The notes under the pieces: model-generated
The model's input: the letters and a program-made list of their open reading frames with translations, nothing else
Database searches by the model: none
Told to the model about the DNA's origin: nothing
NCBI GenBank assembly: GCA_022843505.1
Contig: JALHNN010000135.1
Span: 1 to 7,136, forward strand
Source: Sulfuritalea sp.
GTDB taxonomy: Bacteria > Pseudomonadota > Gammaproteobacteria > Burkholderiales > Rhodocyclaceae
Direction: 5' to 3'
DNA: 7,136 bases
Shown: positions 1 to 4,913 of the stretch, in pieces
How the letters are laid out: each line of letters opens with the position of its first letter
Numbering within the stretch: position 1 is the first letter of the stretch
Program-made: the position numbers and the translations under genes

Positions 1-113
1 CTGCGGCGACGGCTTACCGCAGGGCCCGCTCCGTGGCGGCCGCGGCGGGACTCGAGGAAATCTCCCTCACTGCATCGCAGTCATTGCAAGCCATCGGCAT
101 GGAAAAAAACTAG
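1..113 (+). CDS. C-terminal fragment of an unidentified protein (5' end outside window)
   Basis: The third forward frame is open from the window edge to a TAG at 111-113, giving 36 codons. The peptide is alanine- and arginine-rich at first (AYRRARSVAAAAGLEEISL) and ends QAIGMEKN. The GC-rich third positions fit a real gene end. The HTH gene's ATG lies 76 bp beyond the stop on the same strand. The fragment is too short to assign a family: the amphipathic alanine-rich helix followed by a short strand-like segment fits many folds. That it is coding at all is inferred from the open frame and codon bias. No terminator-like hairpin with a T-run follows the stop. Confidence 0.4.
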   Translation, partial: AATAYRRARSVAAAAGLEEISLTASQSLQAIGMEKN

Positions 114-132
114 GCAGCGACTACCCCATTCG

Positions 133-150
133 GCATATTTGGCGGTATGC
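133..150. promoter_or_regulatory. Imperfect dyad upstream of the HTH gene (possible operator)
   Basis: GCATA at 133-137 and TATGC at 146-150 form 5-bp inverted arms separated by 8 bp, 40 bp upstream of the HTH gene's ATG. Small XRE-type regulators often bind short dyads near their own promoter, so autoregulation is possible. The arms are short and could be chance. A TTGACA hexamer follows directly at 151-156, but no matching -10 box lies at a workable distance. Confidence 0.2.
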
Positions 151-189
151 TTGACATCGGTTCATCCCCCCTCAAAGAAGGAGTACACC

Positions 190-408
190 ATGGCAAGAAA
201 GAAGAAACTCGATTTTTCCGACATCGCTACCGCGCGCAAGAAGCTCGGACTCAACCAGAAGGATTTCTGGACGCGCTATGGCGTCACGCAATCCGGCGGT
301 TCGCGTTACGAGTCCGGGCGCAACATCCCCAAGCCCCTCGCCATCCTGCTTTGGCTGCATCAGAGCGGCAAGGTCAGCGACAAGGATCTCGCCGACGCAC
401 AGAAGTAG
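190..408 (+). CDS. Small XRE-type helix-turn-helix DNA-binding protein (72 aa)
   Basis: This is probably a single-domain DNA-binding regulator of the lambda-repressor/XRE type. The N-terminus is basic (MARKKK). The HTH core covers about residues 12-56: KKLGLNQKDFW supplies the first helices, and the VTQSGGSRYESGRNIPKP segment (32-49) is the recognition helix with the usual S-x-YE-G-R-x-P ending of XRE domains. The ATG at 190 is chosen because an excellent Shine-Dalgarno (AAGAAGGAG, 175-183) sits just upstream. The frame stays open to an earlier start at 139, but those extra 17 codons precede the Shine-Dalgarno and are not domain-like. No ligand, dimerisation or toxin-antitoxin partner domain is present, and no toxin-like gene is adjacent. 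The target is unknown; it may act on its own promoter. The family call is firm and the function is not. Confidence 0.85.
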   Translation: MARKKKLDFSDIATARKKLGLNQKDFWTRYGVTQSGGSRYESGRNIPKPLAILLWLHQSGKVSDKDLADAQK

Positions 409-467
409 TCCATACCGCATGGAAGCAGGCGGCGTTGGAGGAGGGATGGAATTTTCATGATTGAAAC

Positions 468-491
468 CGCCCGTGGAGCGGTCCACGGGCG
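468..491. repeat. Perfect 10-bp-stem hairpin, GC-rich, no T-run
   Basis: CGCCCGTGGA (468-477) and TCCACGGGCG (482-491) are exact reverse complements around the loop GCGG. The stem starts 59 nt after the HTH gene's stop, so it may stabilise or end that transcript. A canonical intrinsic terminator would need a T-run, and the next bases (AATCGCGATT) are themselves a palindrome rather than a T-run. An mRNA-stabilising hairpin, a factor-assisted terminator or a protein-binding dyad are all possible. Confidence 0.65.
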
Positions 492-571
492 AATCGCGAT
501 TACATTGGCCGCAGCGATGTACCCGCCAACATGAAGTTTCACGACGCCGCATGCCAGCTTTACGCTTGACC

Positions 572-589
572 CCGTCGCTGCCGCGACGG
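572..589. repeat. Perfect 7-bp-stem hairpin upstream of the thioesterase gene
   Basis: CCGTCGC (572-578) and GCGACGG (583-589) pair around the loop TGCC, ending 50 bp before the thioesterase ATG. No T-run follows. It would lie in the 5' leader if the promoter is further upstream. Its role is unknown, and in GC-rich DNA a 7-bp stem could arise by chance. Confidence 0.4.
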
Positions 590-639
590 TTCCGCGTGCC
601 TTGCGGCGCGAGGTGATCACGCACCAGATTCCCCACACA

Positions 640-1122
640 ATGAAAAAACACAGCGCGACCGAACCCGTGCGCGAATTCGAGCCGGAATTCGTCGCCGGCC
701 TCAAGCGGATTTTCGAGGAGGCGATCACCTTCAACCAGGTGCTCGGCCTGAAGATCACGTCGATCCGGCCGGATGGCGTTTCCGGTGCGATTGCGATGCG
801 CCCGGAACTGGTCGGCAGCCCCAATCGCCTTCATGGCGGCGTCATCAGTGCCTGCCTCGACGCCCTCGGCGGCCTGGCCGTGATGGCGGCCATCGACGCG
901 CGGCACCTGGACGAGGCGCCGGCGCAGCGCCTGCACCGCTTCGGCAAGCTGGGCACCATCGACCTGCGCATCGACTACCTGCGTCCCGGCATCGGCGAGC
1001 ACTTCGTGCTCAATGCCGAGGTCCTGCGCCTCGGCTCGCGCGTCGCCACCACGCGCATGGAGTTCCTCGGCGCCGACGGCAGGCTGCTATCGACCGGCGC
1101 GGGGGCCTACATCGTCTCCTGA
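640..1122 (+). CDS. Hotdog-fold thioesterase, PaaI/YigI-like (160 aa)
   Basis: This is a predicted cytoplasmic acyl-CoA thioesterase that hydrolyses an acyl-CoA to free acid and CoA; the natural substrate is not evident. The hotdog signature is clear: LHGGVISACLDALGG (residues 64-78) carries the HGG of the central helix and the acidic residue D74 expected in PaaI-type catalysis. TIDLRIDYLRP (106-116) is the typical strand that follows. The C-terminus (GRLLSTGAGAYIVS) matches the usual final strand. At about 160 aa it is close to E. coli YigI in length, and the long N-terminal lead before the hotdog core also fits that group. The ATG at 640 is preferred for its family-like length, although no good Shine-Dalgarno precedes it; in-frame GTG 613 and TTG 601 are alternatives. 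Its last 36 bp overlap the 3' end of the convergent kinase gene. Confidence 0.85.
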   Translation: MKKHSATEPVREFEPEFVAGLKRIFEEAITFNQVLGLKITSIRPDGVSGAIAMRPELVGSPNRLHGGVISACLDALGGLAVMAAIDARHLDEAPAQRLHRFGKLGTIDLRIDYLRPGIGEHFVLNAEVLRLGSRVATTRMEFLGADGRLLSTGAGAYIVS

Positions 1123-4100
1123 CGCGCTGCCGCCGGTCGTCGCGGCGGCCGGAGATGCGCCGCGCATCAGCCAGCGCAGTACCGTGTCGTAAAGCTGTTC
1201 CGGCTTCAGTGGCTTGGCGACGAAGTCGTCCATGCCGGCGTCCAGACAGCGCGCCTGGTCCTGGACGAAGGCGTTTGCCGTCACCGCCAGGATGGGAATC
1301 CTCTTGCCGCTTTGCCGCCGGCGAATCCGGCGCGTCGCTTCCAAGCCGTCCATGACGGGCATCTGTATGTCCATCAGGACCAGGTCGTAATCCCCGGCTG
1401 CCTCGAGGGCCACGGCCTCGGCGCCGTCCGCGGCTAGTTCGACCGCGAGGCCGACATCGTCGAGGAGCATCGCGGCGACCTCACGATTGACCGGCTCGTC
1501 CTCGGCCAGCAGGATCCTGCGCCCCGCGAACTCGCGCCGCAGGGTCGCCGCGGCGACCTGGATGTCGCGGGCCGGCAGGATCTCGCGTCCCGCCTGCCCC
1601 TTCTTCAGGCGCACCGAGAACCAGAATGTGCTGCCTTCGCCGGGCCGGCTCGAGGCGCCGGCATCGCCGCCCATCAGTTGCGCCAGCTTGCGCGTGATGG
1701 CGAGCCCGAGTCCGGTGCCGCCGTACTTGCGCGTCATGGTGTTGTCGGCCTGCTCGAAGGCGGTGAACAGCCGTGGCAGTGCCTCCGCGTCGATGCCGAT
1801 GCCGGTGTCGCTGACTTCGAAGCGCAGCAGGGCGCTCTCTGCGGCATCCTCGAGCAGGACCAGGCGCATCGTCACGGTACCGGCGGCGGTGAACTTGACG
1901 GCGTTGGTCGCGTAGTTGAGCAACGCTTGCTGCAGGCGGGTCTGGTCGCCGCGCAAGCCCGCCGGCAGGGGGGGGATGTCGATGACCAGGCGCAGCTGCT
2001 TGGCCTGGGCGCGGTCGTGCAGCATGGAGACGACGCCGCTGAAAATGTTTTCCAGGCGGAGCTCCTCGTCCTCGATGTCGAACTTGCCGGCCTCGATCTT
2101 GGACAGTTCGAGGATGGCGTTGAGTACGGCGAGCAGGTGGTTGCTGGCGTCCTCCAGTTTGCGCAACTGCCCGGCCTGCTTCGGGTTCAGGCCGCCGCTG
2201 CGGATCATGTAGGCCATGCCGGTAATTGCGTTCAGCGGCGTGCGGATCTCGTGGCTCATGTTGGCGAGGAAGGCGCTCTTGGCGACGTTGGCCGCCTCTG
2301 CCGCCTGGCGCGCCCTGTCCAGGTCGGTGGTGCGCTCGGCGACGCGGCGCTCCAGCGTCTGCTCGACGGTCTTTTGCGCCGTCACGTCGTAATTGACGCC
2401 GACCATGCGCACCGGCCGGCCCTGCTCGTCGAAGCTGGTGCGCGAGGCCGCCTTCAGGTAATGCACCGAGCCGTCGGGCCAGACGACGCGGAACTCGGGA
2501 GCATATTCCCGCTCGCCGCGCAGCGCGGCCTGGATGTCGGCCTCGACCCGGGCCCGGTCCTCGGCATGCAGGGCGGCGGTCCAGGCCGCGTAGGCGCCGC
2601 CGAACTGTCCCTCGCGAATGCCGTACAGCCGATACATCACCTGGTCCCAGACCAGGCGGTCGGCGGGAATGTCCCAATCCCAGATGCCGACGATGCCGGC
2701 CGATGCCGCGGCCTCGAGGCGCTCCTTGCTTTCCTGCAGTTCCGCTTCGGCCTTCTTGCGGTCGGTGATGTCGCGCCAGACGCAATAGATCACCTGGCGT
2801 TCCCCCAGCCGGATCGCCGACAGGGTGACTTCGGCAAAGAAGCGGGATCCGTCGGCCCGCGCATGCAGCCACTCGAAGCGGTTGAGTCCGCTGGCGCGGG
2901 CGATTGCCAGCATGCGCTCGGCCTTGTCATGGGAGCGCTCGCCATCGGGCTGGAATTCCGGTGAATGCTGCGCCGGATGCTTGTCGATCACCGAGGATTT
3001 GTCGCCATGGCGCAGCATGGCGATCGCCGCCTGGTTGCAGTCGACGAAGCGATTACCGTCGATGATCCAGACCGGGTCGGCGGAGGACTCGAACAGCGTG
3101 CGGAAGCGGTGCTCGCTTTCCCGCAACTGGTTGGTGGTGGCCAAGATTTCCCGGTTCTTGCGGGCATAGACCGCCAGCGCTGCGACCAGGCCGAGGACCA
3201 GCAGCGCCAGCAGCCCGTAGATGATGCCGACTACCAGGGTCCGGTTGACTTCGTAGAAGCTCGGCTGGACGTTGATCAGCCGTGCCTGGCGGGCGATTCC
3301 CTCCGGCAGCACAAGGCCGAGGCGCGCCAGTTGCGCGGCGTCGAAAACATACTCGTTGGGGCTCTTTTCGACGGGCTCCAGGGTCTTCAGCGCCGCGCCA
3401 TCAAGGTGGCGGCGCAGCAGCCTGGCCGCATTTGATCCCTGCTGCGGCCCGCTGGTCACCCAGCCGCCGAGCACACCGGGCTGAAGGTAGGCGTCCTCCA
3501 TGCTGATGACGGTGAAGTCGCCCGCCCTGACGATAGCCTCCATGGTCTCCTGCAGGGTCAACGTGCGGCCCGCGGCATCGGCCACGCCGCCCAGGGTGGT
3601 GAGGAAGACGATGCGCCCGCGTGCCCTGCGCAGGCCATCGAGGAGCGTGTCGAGGCGGTTGGCGGCAACGAAGGTGGCGCGGATGCCGGGCTCGCGCGTG
3701 AGCGCGGCGCGGATCTCGGTGGCGATGGCGCGATAGGTCTCGCTGGCATCGCCGATCACCACGATGTCCTGCTCGTCTGCGGCAATTTTTCGCATCAGGG
3801 CCAGGTTGGGGGCGATTTCCTTGTTTTCGAAGACCCCTGTGACACGATCCGGATTGATGCGGCGCCGGACCCCGTAGTCATTCACGCCGGAAAAGAACAG
3901 GGGTGTGCCGGGGAAAAGCGACGGCAGGTGATCCAGTGCGAAGATCAAGGCATTGTCGTCGGACACGTAGATCGCTGCGGGCTTCTGGCCGGCGTATTTG
4001 GCGCGCAGGTAGTCGGCCGTATGGCGCGCATAGGCGGCGTCATAGGCGACATGCTTGGTATCCAGGTACTCGACGCGCACATCGTAGGCACGCGCCGGGT

Positions 4101-4296
4101 CGGCGGCGAGCGTCTGCATGAAGCCCTGGTGCTGGCCGCGGGTCCATGGGTACTCCTGGCTGTAGGAATGCAGGACGAAAACCGGGACCGGCGCCAGCGC
4201 GCGGACCGGAGATGCCAGCAGGGCCAGCAGCAGGCCCAGCAGCAGTGTCAGGCGTCTGTAGGAGCGGGGCGACAAGGCAGGCGGATCGGCAGGCAA
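1087..4296 (-). CDS. Membrane-bound hybrid sensor histidine kinase with ABC substrate-binding-like sensor, two PAS domains and C-terminal receiver (1069 aa)
   Basis: This sensor kinase should autophosphorylate on ATP and pass phosphate to its own receiver. A signal sequence covers residues 14-35, ending in RALA. The periplasmic domain (about 36-335) opens with FVLHSYSQEYPWTRGQHQGF, typical of the ABC_sub_bind-like sensor family, so a small-molecule ligand is likely but unknown. A second membrane segment lies at 353-377. PAS domains follow at about 392-515 and 525-642; the second has the W-rich GIWDWDI start of PAS_3. HisKA has phosphoacceptor H682 (MSHEIRTPLN). HATPase_c shows the N-box (N794, N798), DTGIGI (830-835) and GGTGLGLAI (859-867). 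The receiver (about 927-1043) has E932/D933, phosphoacceptor D976, T1006 and K1028. All catalytic residues are present. No HPt domain follows, so onward transfer needs a separate protein, and none is encoded nearby. The TTG start at 4296 is weak: no Shine-Dalgarno precedes it, and TTG 4275 is an alternative. Confidence 0.9.
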   Translation of the reverse strand: MPADPPALSPRSYRRLTLLLGLLLALLASPVRALAPVPVFVLHSYSQEYPWTRGQHQGFMQTLAADPARAYDVRVEYLDTKHVAYDAAYARHTADYLRAKYAGQKPAAIYVSDDNALIFALDHLPSLFPGTPLFFSGVNDYGVRRRINPDRVTGVFENKEIAPNLALMRKIAADEQDIVVIGDASETYRAIATEIRAALTREPGIRATFVAANRLDTLLDGLRRARGRIVFLTTLGGVADAAGRTLTLQETMEAIVRAGDFTVISMEDAYLQPGVLGGWVTSGPQQGSNAARLLRRHLDGAALKTLEPVEKSPNEYVFDAAQLARLGLVLPEGIARQARLINVQPSFYEVNRTLVVGIIYGLLALLVLGLVAALAVYARKNREILATTNQLRESEHRFRTLFESSADPVWIIDGNRFVDCNQAAIAMLRHGDKSSVIDKHPAQHSPEFQPDGERSHDKAERMLAIARASGLNRFEWLHARADGSRFFAEVTLSAIRLGERQVIYCVWRDITDRKKAEAELQESKERLEAAASAGIVGIWDWDIPADRLVWDQVMYRLYGIREGQFGGAYAAWTAALHAEDRARVEADIQAALRGEREYAPEFRVVWPDGSVHYLKAASRTSFDEQGRPVRMVGVNYDVTAQKTVEQTLERRVAERTTDLDRARQAAEAANVAKSAFLANMSHEIRTPLNAITGMAYMIRSGGLNPKQAGQLRKLEDASNHLLAVLNAILELSKIEAGKFDIEDEELRLENIFSGVVSMLHDRAQAKQLRLVIDIPPLPAGLRGDQTRLQQALLNYATNAVKFTAAGTVTMRLVLLEDAAESALLRFEVSDTGIGIDAEALPRLFTAFEQADNTMTRKYGGTGLGLAITRKLAQLMGGDAGASSRPGEGSTFWFSVRLKKGQAGREILPARDIQVAAATLRREFAGRRILLAEDEPVNREVAAMLLDDVGLAVELAADGAEAVALEAAGDYDLVLMDIQMPVMDGLEATRRIRRRQSGKRIPILAVTANAFVQDQARCLDAGMDDFVAKPLKPEQLYDTVLRWLMRGASPAAATTGGSASGDDVGPRAGR

Positions 4297-4326
4297 GGGG
4301 TGGGTGTCATCGCGGCTACGCGTTGC

Positions 4327-4355
4327 AGTATCCCCGACGCCCCGAGCCGGGTCAA
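4327..4355 (-). promoter_or_regulatory. Sigma70-type promoter for the kinase gene
   Basis: On the minus strand, TTGACC (4355-4350, 5 of 6 consensus) and GATACT (4332-4327, 4 of 6) are separated by exactly 17 bp. Transcription would start near 4320, leaving a leader of about 24 nt to the TTG at 4296 or about 10 nt to the out-of-frame ATG at 4310. The spacing and position upstream of the kinase support the call. The weak -10 and GC-rich spacer suggest modest or activator-assisted strength. Confidence 0.5.
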
Positions 4356-4379
4356 TTGCCGGTTGGCCCCGCTGATCCC

Positions 4380-4391
4380 AAGGAATTCCTT
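4380..4391. promoter_or_regulatory. Perfect 12-bp palindrome upstream of the kinase promoter
   Basis: AAGGAATTCCTT reads identically on both strands. It is A/T-rich amid GC-rich DNA and ends 25 bp upstream of the proposed -35 box, a position where activators commonly bind. A regulator site is an inference. Only one copy was noticed in this window. Confidence 0.3.
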
Positions 4392-4439
4392 CGACGGGAG
4401 GACGCCTGCCGCGGGCGCGGCCTGCCGCCCGAACCCGCT

Positions 4440-4913
4440 TCAGCGCGCGAACAAGCCCTTCAAGCCCTCAAGGTAGGCGGCCGCGCCGGTCGCGCTTTCC
4501 GCCGGCGCCCAGGGCGCCATCTCCTCGGCCGTGAGCGGCAGGTAGGGGCCGGCCTTGGCTTCGAGGAACACCGTGCTGTCTTCCAGCGCCACCGCGGTAT
4601 GCCAGGTGCCGTGGGCGACATCGACCCCGATCGCCGTGCCTCCAGCGCCGACTTTCAGTATTCGCGTCACCGCGCCGGCATCGTCGAACTCCACCAGCCC
4701 GAGCAGGCCGCGCAGCACGACGTAGGTCTCGTCCTTGTTCGGGTCGAGATGCCGATGGGGCGGGATGTAGGTGTCGGCCATCAGGGCGTTGAGCAGGCGA
4801 TGCCCGGGATGGTCATCGCGCGGGTGGAAGTTGCGGTTCTTGCGCCGGCGCGGACTGGCGGCGGCCTCGGCGCAGACCTCGTCGAGCAGCTTGTCGTCGA
4901 TCACGGTGATCAT
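4440..4913 (-). CDS. WbuC-family cupin-fold metalloprotein (157 aa)
   Basis: This is a single-domain cupin likely to bind a metal in the cytoplasm; the enzymatic reaction of the family is not established. Cupin motif 1 is PPHRHLDPNKDETYVVLRG (residues 51-69), with H53, H55 and E62 as expected ligands. Motif 2 is DVAHGTWHTAVAL (98-110), with H105 as the fourth ligand. The N-terminal basic stretch RRRKNRNFHPRDDHPGHRLLNA (22-43) is characteristic of the WbuC family, some members of which sit in O-antigen clusters; no such cluster is here. The ATG at 4913-4911 overlaps the dnaE stop (ATGA), and AAGG at 4927-4924 is a plausible Shine-Dalgarno inside the dnaE end. Expression is therefore probably coupled to dnaE translation. 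There is no signal peptide. The family call is good; the cellular role is unknown. Confidence 0.8.
   Translation of the reverse strand: MITVIDDKLLDEVCAEAAASPRRRKNRNFHPRDDHPGHRLLNALMADTYIPPHRHLDPNKDETYVVLRGLLGLVEFDDAGAVTRILKVGAGGTAIGVDVAHGTWHTAVALEDSTVFLEAKAGPYLPLTAEEMAPWAPAESATGAAAYLEGLKGLFAR

Larger units (their letters stand above)
409..639. other. Intergenic region with several dyad symmetries
   Basis: These 231 bp between the HTH and thioesterase genes contain no convincing gene. They hold a run of palindromes at 453-501 (listed separately), a second hairpin at 572-589, and a purine-rich GGAGGAGGG at 437-445. That purine run could serve a 25-codon frame starting at ATG 457. I find no well-spaced -35/-10 pair that I would defend, so the thioesterase promoter is not located. 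Confidence 0.6.
4297..4439. other. Intergenic gap between cupin and kinase genes
   Basis: These 143 bp hold the kinase promoter (4327-4355), a perfect 12-bp palindrome (4380-4391), and, just after the cupin stop, a 9-bp direct repeat GCCTGCCGC at 4404-4412 and 4420-4428. The repeat region can also fold into a short 5-bp-stem hairpin (4408-4421). No T-run follows, so a canonical terminator for the dnaE-cupin transcript is not visible and read-through into the kinase gene remains possible. Confidence 0.5.

Noticed and set aside
151..156. TTGACA, a perfect -35 hexamer before the HTH gene
   Set aside because: A -10 box 16-18 bp downstream would fall in the Shine-Dalgarno region, where the bases (about 173-179) do not resemble TATAAT.
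468..491. Canonical Rho-independent terminator
   Set aside because: The stem is strong, but no T-run follows on either strand, so I list it only as a hairpin.
172..1002. 276-codon minus-strand frame across the HTH and thioesterase genes
   Set aside because: It spans two recognisable plus-strand genes and the palindromic gap, and its product resembles no family.
1481..2872. 463-codon minus-strand frame inside the kinase
   Set aside because: It is an out-of-frame shadow rich in Arg, Gly, Ala and Pro, without domain features.
1678..2964. Long plus-strand open frame (428 codons) antisense to the kinase
   Set aside because: It lies wholly inside the kinase gene, whose PAS, HisKA and HATPase motifs are intact. 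The antisense product has no recognisable motif, and long antisense frames are common in GC-rich genes.
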